DNA from: a virus
Virus record (IMG/VR): IMGVR_UViG_3300022674_000023
Coordinates: 1-48,246 of that record
DNA length: 48,246 nucleotides
Direction: 5' to 3' (one strand)
Shown piece by piece: positions 35,093-44,523 of the stretch. Position 1 is the first letter of the stretch. Every line of letters starts with the position of its first letter. The notes below the pieces were generated by a model that saw only the letters and a list, made by a program, of their open reading frames with translations, had not been told where the DNA came from and did no database searches. The translations under genes were made by a program, and so were the position numbers.

Positions 35093-35474
35093 ACCCTACT
35101 CCCATTTTCGGAAAATTTATCCCTATGTGAACATGAGCTGTTTTCAAATCTTCGCCCTGCATAATTTTCAATGGATTGAATACTGTTTTATCTGCCATTG
35201 AATATGCATAAACCATGTGATGACTTCGCTTAAAGAAATATGAATAATCAGACAATTTACTATCTTCCCAAGGCCACGGCCATGGATGTCCCATTGATTC
35301 GATTATTCCTCTGTTCGCCATTAAGAAATCAATCACCAGTTCTTCATACATAGTGATATTGTTTTGTACTAAAATATTGCATGGTATTCTATGAGGTTGA
35401 CCATCCTGGCTAACACTCCCAATCCATTTCGGATCGTTCATACCAATATAGAAATCTGCTCGTGACCCCATCAT
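35064..35474 (-). CDS. hypothetical conserved phage protein
   Basis: A 136-residue protein (SRADFYIGMNDPKWIGSV..., then WPWPWEDSKLSDYSYFF) with many aromatic and proline residues. Similar-looking small phage proteins exist but I can name no family or function. GAGGAAAAG precedes the ATG; the 3' end overlaps the topoisomerase gene by 29 bases and the start overlaps the stop of the 100-residue gene. Confidence 0.6.
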   Translation of the reverse strand: MMGSRADFYIGMNDPKWIGSVSQDGQPHRIPCNILVQNNITMYEELVIDFLMANRGIIESMGHPWPWPWEDSKLSDYSYFFKRSHHMVYAYSMADKTVFNPLKIMQGEDLKTAHVHIGINFPKMGVGYGPNIAKVV

Positions 35475-35773
35475 TTCTTTTCCTCAATTATTCTGTCAAG
35501 AATGCCCATGAAGGATGGCACATCTCCATTTTCAAGCATCTTTGTGACTTCATATGGGGTCAATATTCTACGTCTCAGTTCTGTTTCTGCATCATGAACT
35601 GCATCGATCCACTCGGAGATTTTTGTATATGATAACTTGTCTCCGTCAAGAATTAAACGTCCGACCATTTCACAAATTGCATAATTCAAATCGCCCTTTG
35701 TTTCAATGAACATCAATAACTGTTCAATGTGATCGGACATTTCATGTTTATCTTTGTCTTTAATGTAAGGCAT
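35471..35773 (-). CDS. conserved hypothetical protein, MPYIK family
   Basis: A 100-residue helical protein beginning MPYIKDKDKHEMSD with GDLNYAICEMVGRLI and RRRILTPYEVTKMLENGDV. The 'MPYIK ... G.LNYAi ... RR...PYE..K..NGDV' pattern recurs in small bacterial and phage proteins of unknown function. RBS AGAGGTGA lies inside the end of the upstream small gene. Confidence 0.65.
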   Translation of the reverse strand: MPYIKDKDKHEMSDHIEQLLMFIETKGDLNYAICEMVGRLILDGDKLSYTKISEWIDAVHDAETELRRRILTPYEVTKMLENGDVPSFMGILDRIIEEKK

Positions 35774-35777
35774 ACGT

Positions 35778-35942
35778 TCACCTCTTTAGTTTACATTGTA
35801 CTGGACGTTTCCCTTTATGCGCTTCCAATATTTTTGGTTTTTTGCCTTTGCCCCATGAACATGTGAAATTGTTATTATCATCAATTTTCATTTTCTCACA
35901 TGAAGCACAATCAGTCGTTAATGTTTTTTTTCGTATTCCCAT
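35778..35942 (-). CDS. small Cys-containing protein (zinc-finger-like)
   Basis: A 54-residue basic protein with CASC (12-15), C28 and C50, which could hold one zinc. Start ATG at 35942 is preceded by AAAGGATA and it ends two bases before the RBS-coupled 100-residue gene. No recognised family. Missed by size limits of ORF searches. Confidence 0.55.
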   Translation of the reverse strand: MGIRKKTLTTDCASCEKMKIDDNNNFTCSWGKGKKPKILEAHKGKRPVQCKLKR

Positions 35943-35952
35943 ATGGTATCCT

Positions 35953-36318
35953 TTATTTTATCTTTTTTGTTGCACCCATACGGATTAATTTATATGCCGT
36001 TGGTATGTCAAGATCTTTTTGAAATTTAGCGGTGTAATATATTTTGTTTTTACGCTTATTAAGTTTAACCAATTTGGTTGTACTATTGGTTAATTTTCGC
36101 ATAACTTTTTGAATTATTTTTATATCACTACCGAAATATCTTGCGAAATCACTTGTTGTCAATTTGGCGTCTGATTTATTTAAACACCAAAGTATTTCTT
36201 CTCCGAGAGTTTTATATAATCGGGTTGGAGGTTTTATTACATCTCCATTAATTGTTTTAAGCATTCCGCGTCTGATTAACTTTTTCTCAAACTGTTTTTT
36301 CTGTATTACGGGATTCAT
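35953..36318 (-). CDS. hypothetical protein, possibly winged-helix
   Basis: With ATG at 36318 (121 residues, GGAGGGACTC upstream; a further in-frame ATG lies four codons earlier). The central part (GEEILWCLNKSDAKLTTSDFARYFG...IIQKVMRKL) and basic beta strand (LVKLNKRKNKIYYTAKF) look like a winged helix-turn-helix, suggesting DNA binding. It could be a regulator, but there is no family match I can claim. Confidence 0.6.
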   Translation of the reverse strand: MNPVIQKKQFEKKLIRRGMLKTINGDVIKPPTRLYKTLGEEILWCLNKSDAKLTTSDFARYFGSDIKIIQKVMRKLTNSTTKLVKLNKRKNKIYYTAKFQKDLDIPTAYKLIRMGATKKIK

Positions 36319-36335
36319 GAGTCCCTCCAAAAATT

Positions 36336-36599
36336 TTAGTCACTTTTTCCTTTATATCTTCCTTTGTAGTCATAATATCTAGTGCTATATTTTGATTCAA
36401 TAGCATAGCCCTGATATTGACCGTGCTCATTATAAAATCTGATTCGATTACTCTTTTGTCTTTGTTCCGAATATCCTTTATAATTACCACGGTCGTCATA
36501 ATGTCTTTCTCTTTGATAATAAGAGTCTGTATAGACTGGACTAATTGTGCATGATATAAAGAATAATGATAATAAACTAAGAATTAATATTCTTTTCAT
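36336..36599 (-). CDS. phage lipoprotein with tyrosine-glycine repeats
   Basis: An 87-residue protein with a clear lipoprotein signal: MKRILILSLLSLFFISC, the cysteine at 17 ending a lipobox-like FISC, for attachment to the host envelope. Three repeats follow, (Y/F)(D/N/Y)xxGxYxGYS-like (about 40-48, 56-66, 73-83). Phage lipoproteins are often involved in superinfection exclusion or lysis. Repeats and signal are clear; function is inference. Confidence 0.7.
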   Translation of the reverse strand: MKRILILSLLSLFFISCTISPVYTDSYYQRERHYDDRGNYKGYSEQRQKSNRIRFYNEHGQYQGYAIESKYSTRYYDYKGRYKGKSD

Positions 36600-36657
36600 T
36601 TGATTTTCTCCTTATTTAAGAAGCCAGAACTATTTTTCTGCATACTATATGGAAATT

Positions 36658-38073
36658 TCATATTGTTAATATATCTTTTGGAACATCAAATGATTGATTA
36701 TTATTAATTAATTGTTCAAATGTTAGCATTTGAATTTTGTCAACAGTTCCAACTTTTCCGTAACTCTTAGCTTCTCTTATCATGCCAGGGCTCATTCGAT
36801 CTGCAAAGGAAATATAAACTCCAATTTTTCCAGTTCCTTTTCCAACTTCTGAACAGAATGCTTTTAAATGACCGATACCAGCTCCGGAAGTAATTTGAAC
36901 TAATCCAGTTTCTTGTTTTCCTCTATATGGAAATACAAAATAACCATCAATTGAACCATCACCAACTTTTACTTTATTTCCAACTACATGTTGATTTTTT
37001 AGATAATATTTTACAGTTATTTCTTCTAGTTCAAATTTACTATTTTTGCCACTTCCAATAACATTAGCGTCAACCATTTTTCTTAAATCTTCAGCTGAAT
37101 TTGGTATTGCAAAAATAGTAAAATCTTTCTTTACTGTATTTTGCAATTCTTCTAATCTTCTTTGGGTTATTTGAAGAGCTCTCATGTTTATATCGGAGCC
37201 AATAAATTTTCTATTTAATTTATTTGCTACAGATATTGTTGTTCCCCCACCCATGAAAAAATCGGCTACAAGATCTCCTTCATTTGAGGAAGCTAATATG
37301 ATTCTTTCAAGTAATTTTTCTGGTTTTTGGGTCGGATAACCTATTCTTTCAGTTTTATTATTAGGTCCAATATTTGTTATATCATCCCACCAATCTTCAA
37401 CCATAGCTCCATCGCTGTATTTATATTTATACTCTCGATTGAATTTCTTAAATACTACAAATTTTTCTCCATTTTCTTCAATAATTTTATTGTTTGGGTT
37501 AATTCTTTCTATTCTGACTCTATCTGGATAAAAATTAGTATTTTTCGTTTTTCCGTAATATAATAAAACATCATGCTTTTTAGGGAATATAGTTTTTGAT
37601 TTTCCACCACTTTTATAACACCAAATTATTTCATTCTTAAAATTTCCCATTCCAAACACATAATCCAAGATGATTTTAACGTAATGACTCATTGTTGGGT
37701 CACAATGAAAATATAAACTTCCTGTGTCTTTTAACATTTCTCTCATATACCAACATCGAATACTCATCTTTGTTAAATATGAAATATATGATTTTGGAAG
37801 ACCTGTTGTTTCCAACATTTTCAGAAAGTTATATAGATTTGGAGACATTGTAGCCATGCCTTCCAATTCATCTAGATATGATACACTTGACCATGTATCC
37901 AAAAATGCTTCTTCTGTTAATTTTGAATCGAATAGAACATTATAATTTCTATTACTGTTAAACGGAGGATCTATATAAATAAGATCTATAAAATTTGTCT
38001 GACCTTTGGAATGCCAATCTCTTAGCAGATCAATACAATCTGCTAAATGTAATGTGTTTTCTAAATTTTCGTT
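36658..38073 (-). CDS. DNA methyltransferase (DPPF type, beta-class N6-adenine/N4-cytosine)
   Basis: With ATG at 38073 (471 residues), just after the previous gene's TAA. It has DLIYIDPPFNSNRNY (31-45), the catalytic DPPF motif, ahead of VADFFMGGGTTISVAN (about 270-300), the SAM-binding motif; this order marks beta-class exocyclic amino methyltransferases. KPEKLLERIILASSN lies just before, as in Mod subunits. No restriction gene is adjacent, so it is a solitary methylase, perhaps protecting phage DNA or changing its recognition. The C-terminal ~170 residues may recognise the target. RBS weak (GGCGGTGG). Confidence 0.88.
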   Translation of the reverse strand, partial: NENLENTLHLADCIDLLRDWHSKGQTNFIDLIYIDPPFNSNRNYNVLFDSKLTEEAFLDTWSSVSYLDELEGMATMSPNLYNFLKMLETTGLPKSYISYLTKMSIRCWYMREMLKDTGSLYFHCDPTMSHYVKIILDYVFGMGNFKNEIIWCYKSGGKSKTIFPKKHDVLLYYGKTKNTNFYPDRVRIERINPNNKIIEENGEKFVVFKKFNREYKYKYSDGAMVEDWWDDITNIGPNNKTERIGYPTQKPEKLLERIILASSNEGDLVADFFMGGGTTISVANKLNRKFIGSDINMRALQITQRRLEELQNTVKKDFTIFAIPNSAEDLRKMVDANVIGSGKNSKFELEEITVKYYLKNQHVVGNKVKVGDGSIDGYFVFPYRGKQETGLVQITSGAGIGHLKAFCSEVGKGTGKIGVYISFADRMSPGMIREAKSYGKVGTVDKIQMLTFEQLINNNQSFDVPKDILTI

Positions 38074-38075
38074 CA

Positions 38076-38336
38076 TTAATATGCCACCGCCTGTTGACCC
38101 CAAACTATTAAATCATTAAATGTTGTAACTGGTTGGGGTTTAATAATAAAGTCTCCATTGACTCCATTTTTGTTTCTTGTTTTAACCCAGAATTTTCTGG
38201 TGATCGGATGAATTGCTGCAACTACTTTATCATCCGTGATTCTTTTGATTGTATAAACTCCATCTGTTCTTGGAGTTTTTAATTCAAGACCAACTCTTTT
38301 TAAAATTGTATTGACTCTACAAAGTGTAAAATTCAT
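38076..38336 (-). CDS. hypothetical protein
   Basis: With ATG at 38336 (86 residues, MNFTLCRVN, GAGG upstream). Basic and beta-rich (VAAIHPITRKFWVKTRNKNG). The stop TAA overlaps the methyltransferase ATG (TAATG), so the two are likely expressed together, but no function can be given. Confidence 0.6.
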   Translation of the reverse strand: MNFTLCRVNTILKRVGLELKTPRTDGVYTIKRITDDKVVAAIHPITRKFWVKTRNKNGVNGDFIIKPQPVTTFNDLIVWGQQAVAY

Positions 38337-38356
38337 TTCTAACCTCATTTGCTTAA

Positions 38357-38391
38357 GGGTTAAGATTAACCCCTAGCAACAGAGGTTAACC
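38357..38391. repeat. two TTAACC palindromes ahead of the small gene
   Basis: GGGTTAAGATTAACCC (38357-38372) and GGTTAACC (38384-38391) are two related inverted repeats in the gap between the topoisomerase GyrB-like gene and the 86-residue gene. They could be a short hairpin or an operator; no U-tract follows on either strand. Confidence 0.35.
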
Positions 38392-40170
38392 ACCTACCAA
38401 TTTTCTTTTTTCTGCTGCACTTGAAAATAACTTTTCTAATGATTCAATGTCATTGCTATATTCTACTGGAGTTAGATGTCTTGTTCCTTCATCCAACAAA
38501 CATATTTTCAATTGATGTGGTGACAATTCTCCAAGTCCTTTAAATCGTGTGATTTGTTTTCCTCCCTGTCTTGCTTTGTCTAATTCATCCTCACTCCACA
38601 ATGGTTTGAATGTTTTCTTTTCATTGATGGCATATAATGGAGTTTGAGCAATATAATACAAACCTGCTTTCACGATTTCAGGTAGAAGAACAGCCATTGC
38701 CATTGACACTAAACATGCAATGTGACTTCCATCATGATCTGCATCTGTAGCACATATGATTTTGTTATATCTTACTTTATCAATATCAAAATGTGGACCA
38801 TATCCTGCTCCGATGGCCATGATTAATTCTTTTACTTCTTTGTTTTCTAATATGTTTTTCTTGGTTGTTGCATTTGGAATTGATTTTCCACGCAACGGCA
38901 ATACTGCATGAATCTTTGCATTTCTTGTTTGAATAATAGAACCACCTGCTGAATCACCCTCAACAATATATAATTCACCATCTCTCCTTGTACAATCTCT
39001 GAGCTTTGTGAATTTTGTTGACGCACGTCGCCCAGCTGTTCCTGTTTTCACTAATTTTCGTGAATCTAATTTCTTTCTATAATCTTGAAATCTTTTAAGG
39101 AGGGTTTCAAGTCTATCATCCTGTTCAAATATCTTTTCAATCTGTGGTCGCATTTGTTTTGTAAATGCTTCCATATCTGATTTGATATTGATAAGACGAT
39201 CTTTTGTTTGACCTGAAAATTTTGGTTCACGCAAATTCAAACTAAGATAAACTCTTAATCCAATCAATACATCTTGTAACTGAAAATCGAATCCCATTTT
39301 CTTTGCTTTCAATCTGAAAAATTCTTTTAACTGATCAAGAAAGCAATTTAAATGAACACCACCATCTGTAACGGGTAATAGATTTACTGATGATATATGT
39401 TTAGGTGTTAAACGTCCGTTTTGTTCGTATGTAAATAAAACATTGAATTTCTCCGGACCTCGTTGAACTTCAATTGGATATACTTCAACTTCATCTTTTC
39501 CTGTTAAACAATTTTGTTTGAAATATTCTAATGCTGTTAATTTAAATATTTCTTTTTCTCCGTCTATATATAAAACGAAACTGATATCTTCTGGCATTTC
39601 TGCTGATGCTGCTGTTAATCTTTGACGTATTCTTGTTAAATTTGGTTTTAGAGTTTCAAAGAATTTCTTATCTGGAACAAATTCTATTTTAGTTGCGAAT
39701 GGTCTTTGACCTTCATGTTTAATTACTTTTTTGTTTCGTAGCTTCGTGTCTTTAAAATTGTATGTTGCGTATTTTCCATCTCTACAAACTTCAACACGAT
39801 ATTCGCTACTTAATGCATTAACAGCAACGAGACCAACCCCATGCAATCCGGAGCTGATCTCATAAGCTGTCTTTTTATCTTGAAACTTCGCACCGGAAAA
39901 TAGCTTAGAGGAAATGGTGACAGGGGTATTATCTTCAATAGGAATACCCCTACCATCATCCAATACTGCAAATCTATTTTCTTTTGTATCAATTATAACA
40001 GCAATGATCTTAGCAAAACCGGCCAGTGCTTCGTCTAAAGCATTATCTAGAGCTTCTTCAATCAGATGAGCAGGATTGTTTGTATCCCCGATGTACATCC
40101 CAGGATTAAGTCGTATATGCTCAACTTCATCTAAAACTCTGACATCTTTTGCACTGTAAGATTTTGTCAT
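38386..40170 (-). CDS. type II DNA topoisomerase, GyrB/ParE-like subunit (T4 gp39/gp60 type)
   Basis: A 594-residue ATPase and TOPRIM subunit in one gene (in T4 it is split in two). ATP site: EEALDNALDEA with E39 and N43 of the GHKL fold, RGIPIE, GLHGVGLVAVNA. TOPRIM: EGDSAGG (about 405) and DADHDGSHI (about 478). The C-terminal LGELSP near the end is typical of GyrB/ParE. It pairs with the GyrA-like subunit 3.3 kb away. GAGAGGATGA precedes the start. Confidence 0.95.
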   Translation of the reverse strand: MTKSYSAKDVRVLDEVEHIRLNPGMYIGDTNNPAHLIEEALDNALDEALAGFAKIIAVIIDTKENRFAVLDDGRGIPIEDNTPVTISSKLFSGAKFQDKKTAYEISSGLHGVGLVAVNALSSEYRVEVCRDGKYATYNFKDTKLRNKKVIKHEGQRPFATKIEFVPDKKFFETLKPNLTRIRQRLTAASAEMPEDISFVLYIDGEKEIFKLTALEYFKQNCLTGKDEVEVYPIEVQRGPEKFNVLFTYEQNGRLTPKHISSVNLLPVTDGGVHLNCFLDQLKEFFRLKAKKMGFDFQLQDVLIGLRVYLSLNLREPKFSGQTKDRLINIKSDMEAFTKQMRPQIEKIFEQDDRLETLLKRFQDYRKKLDSRKLVKTGTAGRRASTKFTKLRDCTRRDGELYIVEGDSAGGSIIQTRNAKIHAVLPLRGKSIPNATTKKNILENKEVKELIMAIGAGYGPHFDIDKVRYNKIICATDADHDGSHIACLVSMAMAVLLPEIVKAGLYYIAQTPLYAINEKKTFKPLWSEDELDKARQGGKQITRFKGLGELSPHQLKICLLDEGTRHLTPVEYSNDIESLEKLFSSAAEKRKLVGG

Positions 40171-40367
40171 TCATCCTCTCTGTCTGTTACTGGTTTATTT
40201 TTAAACGGGGGGTATATAAAAATTGCAATTGCGACCCACATACTAGAGCCAACAATACATACTGGTCCCCCATTTGGTTGAAACGATCCTCCGAAAAGCA
40301 TGGTTGCTATATACACTGAAAACACTAGCAATAAATAACGAAACCATCCAATTTCTAATATTTTCAT
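40167..40367 (-). CDS. small membrane protein
   Basis: With ATG at 40367 (66 residues) overlapping the previous stop (ATGA). Two transmembrane segments are visible, YLLLVFSVYIATMLFGG and IVGSSMWVAIAIFIYP, with a short acidic C-terminus. Size and topology resemble small phage membrane proteins such as holins or antiholins, but no lysis genes are seen next to it, so this is open. Confidence 0.6.
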   Translation of the reverse strand: MKILEIGWFRYLLLVFSVYIATMLFGGSFQPNGGPVCIVGSSMWVAIAIFIYPPFKNKPVTDREDE

Positions 40368-41641
40368 AATTGCACCACCCAACCAGTACGATTCACTTGT
40401 TTTGCAGAACCATCTGGTGTAATAGCCCAAATTAATTTCTTGGGCAATCGTTTACGGGGTACAGCATTGATATCCTCTGTGTAACCATCTGTAAAAGCAA
40501 GGCAAACATCACAATTCAATTCTCTTGCTCTTTCAAGACCAGGTGTCAATGTTGTCCCTCCACGACCTTTAATATCAAATTGAATATCACGAACCTTTTT
40601 GACTCGATATTCTTTTTCAACTCCGGCATCAACTTCAAGGACTGTTGTGTGGCAATGTCTGTCTTTTTCAATAATATTTTTTACTCCGGACAAACCTTCT
40701 GCAACATCATCATTGCTCATGCTACCCGATGTATCAATAAGGATAACAATACGAAATGAGTAGTCTCTTTTTCTACCGGGAAATGGAGATATCGCTGGAA
40801 GCATTCCTGAATCCAACGAAAACACGTAAGTTCGTTTACGATTAATTGTTGTAAACGATCTTTGAAACTTGCTTAGACGTGTACCTCTAATTAACTTCCT
40901 GATTATCTGATAATAAGGTGCCTTTGGTGGAGCAAGAGCATCCTTAATTAAATCAGCTATATGGCCGGGAAGATTTCCACGATCTTGACTGAAGGTCTTC
41001 AAACTATCTTTGATAACAGTTTGGGTAAATGAATCAACCTTCCGTGATAACGAACTTAAATCGGGAACTCCTTTAACCTGCCAATTTTGATGATTATCCA
41101 ATCCGCCTGGTTCATAACCAAGACCTGGTTTTCCTGAACCACCTGGACCTGCAATTTCAATCCTTTTTGCTTTTCTTAACAGTTCCAGAAAATATGCTTC
41201 AGTTATTTTGCCTTCCTCCATGTCATACCTTGCTGGAAGACATACAGGCCAATTACGACCATTGATTGGGATTGGTTCTCTAATGTTAGATTGTACATTA
41301 ACTGAACAGTCTGCGGCAATATTCCAAATCTCAGCTTTTGACTTGGCCATAACATCAGTGACTTCATTGGCCATAACTCTCAACAAACGAGGGACATGCT
41401 TGTTTAATAAATGCATACCCTCATGCTCCAATACGGTAAGTATCGCCGCGTCTGATGTATTGTCTACATAGGGCGGATTATATACTAGTGATAACGAACC
41501 ATCACGTTCTGGAGCAACTCCCATTATCGATGGGATACCGGGATCAGGTCTTCTTCTGATTCTTGAAAACAAATAACCCCAATAATTATATTTGAGCACG
41601 TATTGTGCTACAAGGTTTTTTAGTCGCTCTGAGGTATTCAA
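40364..41641 (-). CDS. VWA-domain protein with N-terminal metallopeptidase-like domain (DUF2201 type)
   Basis: A 425-residue protein. LEHEGMHLLNKH (71-82) contains HExxH; ADCSVNVQ (about 109-116) follows as in DUF2201/PF13203 putative metallopeptidases. The C-terminal VWA domain has IDTSGSMSNDD (about 302-312), a MIDAS metal site. VWA proteins of this type act as partners of MoxR AAA+ ATPases, such as the one encoded 9 bases upstream at 41651. Together they are thought to remodel proteins or load metals. Starts at TTG with GAGGTGATCA. Confidence 0.8.
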   Translation of the reverse strand: MNTSERLKNLVAQYVLKYNYWGYLFSRIRRRPDPGIPSIMGVAPERDGSLSLVYNPPYVDNTSDAAILTVLEHEGMHLLNKHVPRLLRVMANEVTDVMAKSKAEIWNIAADCSVNVQSNIREPIPINGRNWPVCLPARYDMEEGKITEAYFLELLRKAKRIEIAGPGGSGKPGLGYEPGGLDNHQNWQVKGVPDLSSLSRKVDSFTQTVIKDSLKTFSQDRGNLPGHIADLIKDALAPPKAPYYQIIRKLIRGTRLSKFQRSFTTINRKRTYVFSLDSGMLPAISPFPGRKRDYSFRIVILIDTSGSMSNDDVAEGLSGVKNIIEKDRHCHTTVLEVDAGVEKEYRVKKVRDIQFDIKGRGGTTLTPGLERARELNCDVCLAFTDGYTEDINAVPRKRLPKKLIWAITPDGSAKQVNRTGWVVQL

Positions 41642-41650
41642 TGATCACCT

Positions 41651-42880
41651 CTACACTAATTTGCCTTCACCACATTCAACGACTGGATCGTAAAACTCTT
41701 TCTCGTATCGTTTAGATTCCTTCAATAGCGTGATGTGAATTTTTGTCATATATTTGAATGCTTCCGATGACCGTTCGAACTTGTCGATCTGTGTAATAAA
41801 GATCGCTGCTGTATCTATGGGCATCATGAGCAAAAATTCTTCCACATACTTCAAATTTTCTTTCTTATACTTCGGTCTTGTTGTTGTCATGTATGTACAG
41901 AACCCAACCATCAACTGACCGAGTTTGGCGTTGTTGCTTTCCTTCTTCAATTCCATGATCGCCGGTCTGACCGCTGGCAGATTTTCGAAAATCAGCTTCG
42001 GATTTATATCTTTCTTCTCCTGAGCAAATTCCAAAAACAGTTTGGTCATGTGTGTGTTCAATAGACCAGATGCCTTATGATCAATGACTTCGAAATTGAT
42101 CCCGCCATTCATTTGCATTTTCCATAGATGATCTGACAGCTTTTCATAGCTGGCGGGGTTTGCGTAAACCGAACCGACCTTTTGTGCTTGAAAATCATAA
42201 AGGAGTTCAGGGTGTGTCTGAATGAACTCGATAACCAAAGGATGAAACTCTTTAGAAATTGCATAATTCAAGAAGTCGATAGGGCTGACTTCTGTATAGA
42301 TGTGGAGCTGGCGTCTTAACCCTGCGGCATCTTCCATTGTGTCCATTGTGTATGCTGAATCGTCGGGGTTGTCAATGGAGATAACAAACCATCCCTTTGG
42401 AAATGGATATCTGTGAATCGCATACTCATTTTGAACTTGCCATAATAGCTGTTGTAATGTGTGGTCACCACGGGAAAATTCATCAATGACAAATATACCG
42501 AAGGTGTCTTCACCCTGTGGAACAAAATCAGAATACAACATCTTGAAACTGGTGAAGCCGCCGTTTGTCACAGGGAACGGAATAATAAAATCGTCCCTGG
42601 ACAAAACAGGCGCTTTAACCATGATGATGTCGAAAAGTTTTCCCATTTCGTTTGTGAGCTCTTCTGCCAGTTGGTAACATATCTGTGTTTTACCAACGCC
42701 TGCCGGTCCAACAATATGCCAACATTGTTTGTCAACATCTTTGCCTTGATTCCAGGCACCGAGGGTTTCTTTAATGTCTGATTTAATAAGTGTTTTGATC
42801 TTATCAATCGACAGAACGGAAATGTTCAACCGCTCATAGTAACTGAGTTCTTGATGCTGTGCAGCTTCGTCACTTGCCAT
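41651..42880 (-). CDS. MoxR-type AAA+ ATPase
   Basis: A 409-residue ATPase. Walker A GPAGVGKT (58-65), Walker B VIDEFSRGD (131-139), and downstream the sensor-1 region SIDNPDD (about 161-167) and arginine RRQLHI. Coupling with the VWA protein downstream marks it as a MoxR-class chaperone. The bases are relatively GC-rich, suggesting high expression. RBS AAAGGAT. Confidence 0.85.
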   Translation of the reverse strand: MASDEAAQHQELSYYERLNISVLSIDKIKTLIKSDIKETLGAWNQGKDVDKQCWHIVGPAGVGKTQICYQLAEELTNEMGKLFDIIMVKAPVLSRDDFIIPFPVTNGGFTSFKMLYSDFVPQGEDTFGIFVIDEFSRGDHTLQQLLWQVQNEYAIHRYPFPKGWFVISIDNPDDSAYTMDTMEDAAGLRRQLHIYTEVSPIDFLNYAISKEFHPLVIEFIQTHPELLYDFQAQKVGSVYANPASYEKLSDHLWKMQMNGGINFEVIDHKASGLLNTHMTKLFLEFAQEKKDINPKLIFENLPAVRPAIMELKKESNNAKLGQLMVGFCTYMTTTRPKYKKENLKYVEEFLLMMPIDTAAIFITQIDKFERSSEAFKYMTKIHITLLKESKRYEKEFYDPVVECGEGKLV

Positions 42881-42914
42881 TTTTAAATCCTTTCAAAACA
42901 GTTAGGGTAACATA

Positions 42915-43877
42915 TTAATCAAAATTTACATCATCGAAGCTGAAAACCTGTTGTGGTTTTTCAGCTTCTTTTTCTTCTTGTTTCGGTGCTTCATCAGGAG
43001 TGGAATCTGCTGGAGCAGATGAATCCATTTTCATTTGACCTTCACCTGATTGTCCTTCGCTTTGCTGCCCTCCACCATAACCTGTTGCAGGGGTGGCTGT
43101 TGCTCTGAGAGACCAATCGAATTTTTCATTGAATTTCTCTAAGGTGTTCTTTGAAACTTCAAGGATCTTCATGACTGCATCTTTTGGTAATTCAGCAGCA
43201 GTTTTTAATACAAATACATCTTTCATACCAAAATTGCTTGATTCTTGTCCCTTTGTAATATTGGTGACAAATCGTTTATTATTAACAACAGCTTTTTCAA
43301 ACTTCATTGATTCTGCTGTCTGTGGTTCGAATATCGGTGGCAAATCCATTTTATATGCATCACTCAAATAATCCGATACTCCTTTGTATTTCATTCCCTT
43401 GCCTCGGATAAAAACAAAAATCGGTTTCTTCTCGTCGGTTAAAATAGGACTTCCATCCGCATTACAATAAATGCCTGCAACGAGTATCTGTGATTTACAG
43501 GTGTTGCAGTAATCATTTACAGCTCTTTCGGCAGATGTTTGTGGGCAAGGTCTTGGTGTATTGTCGGGTAGTTTTGATGTGCCATACCATGGTGGTGCAG
43601 CAGGTTTGAATGAAAAGCATTCTGTACTTGCCCGACGATTTTGTGTAACTTCCTTGACCAAAATTTCTTTGGTGTGTGTGATGATCATATTCACTTCATC
43701 CAAATTGTACTTCACTCCACGAATTTGAAATTTCCCTGCAAGCTCTTCAATATTAATATGATTTGTTCTTGTTGTGCCTGCAATGTAAATGCTGTGGAAA
43801 AACTCATCTTCGGGTTTTATGGGTTCACGACTCTCATGACCAGTACCCATAAGGTCTGCATAATCTTCATATGACAT
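42915..43877 (-). CDS. unknown protein with acidic C-terminal tail, possibly ssDNA-binding
   Basis: A 320-residue protein. Residues 106-145 have Cys-containing elements (PCPQTS, DYCNTCKSQ, GIYC) that may bind zinc; the middle (KPIFVFIRGKGMKYKGVSDYL) is beta-rich; the last 60 residues are low complexity Glu/Pro/Gln and end FSFDDVNFD, like the acidic tips of ssDNA-binding proteins that recruit partners. The codon use suggests abundance, which fits a binding protein. This is inference; no OB-fold is proven. Confidence 0.5.
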   Translation of the reverse strand: MSYEDYADLMGTGHESREPIKPEDEFFHSIYIAGTTRTNHINIEELAGKFQIRGVKYNLDEVNMIITHTKEILVKEVTQNRRASTECFSFKPAAPPWYGTSKLPDNTPRPCPQTSAERAVNDYCNTCKSQILVAGIYCNADGSPILTDEKKPIFVFIRGKGMKYKGVSDYLSDAYKMDLPPIFEPQTAESMKFEKAVVNNKRFVTNITKGQESSNFGMKDVFVLKTAAELPKDAVMKILEVSKNTLEKFNEKFDWSLRATATPATGYGGGQQSEGQSGEGQMKMDSSAPADSTPDEAPKQEEKEAEKPQQVFSFDDVNFD

Positions 43878-43895
43878 AAAGCTAAATCCTCCTGA

Positions 43896-44471
43896 TTATT
43901 TATTCGGAACTAAGCACCAATTGGACTTGTTCCTGTCCTCCGGTAATGTTACCAACGAAAATTCATAATTGAACCAACATTTCATGTTTTGCTCCATCAA
44001 GCCACTCGAAATAAATTCTGATATTTTTTCATATGCTGGAAGGTCAACTAGATTTTCATCTTGAACTGTTATCGGATTAACTTTTCTAACTTTAGAATCG
44101 GTGATCTCGCCTGAAATTAATTTGGGGTGTGGACAATATACAATCACCATTTTATCGCCCACCATTCTAAATATTTCATTTTTATAGAAATAGATATTTG
44201 TATCTAAATCAAATAAAACCCCATTTGTTTTTAACACACGATCAATTGATGTATGTTGCCTGCATAGAATCCCATCGGATAATTTTTCCTTACATACTTC
44301 ACAGCTTTCGTGATCCGTTGTATATGTTGTTCGTATTTTAAAATCTGGATCAGCCGCTCGTTCGAAATATGAAAGGATTCTTCGTCTGTTTAGAATAAAT
44401 TTAATGATCGTTATGGGATATACTTCAACTCCCATACGTTCAAGAAATTTTTCCATTGATAATTGTTTCAT
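43896..44471 (-). CDS. hypothetical protein with Cys/His cluster
   Basis: A 191-residue protein. CEVCKEKL...ILCRQH (about 57-73) suggests one zinc knuckle. The remainder is mixed alpha/beta (TNIYFYKNEIFRMVGDKMVIVY) without a known family. The AAGGAG site precedes ATG at 44471. A long RNA hairpin (44524-44603) lies in its 5' leader. Confidence 0.65.
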   Translation of the reverse strand: MKQLSMEKFLERMGVEVYPITIIKFILNRRRILSYFERAADPDFKIRTTYTTDHESCEVCKEKLSDGILCRQHTSIDRVLKTNGVLFDLDTNIYFYKNEIFRMVGDKMVIVYCPHPKLISGEITDSKVRKVNPITVQDENLVDLPAYEKISEFISSGLMEQNMKCWFNYEFSLVTLPEDRNKSNWCLVPNK

Positions 44472-44523
44472 GAATACTCCTTCATGTAGTTAAGCGAGAA
44501 AAAAGCAAAAGAAATGTTGGTGT

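Noticed and set aside
36287-36499. 70-residue minus-strand ORF overlapping the lipoprotein
   Set aside because: Same strand, other frame; the lipoprotein frame has a signal peptide and repeats, so this one is a shadow.
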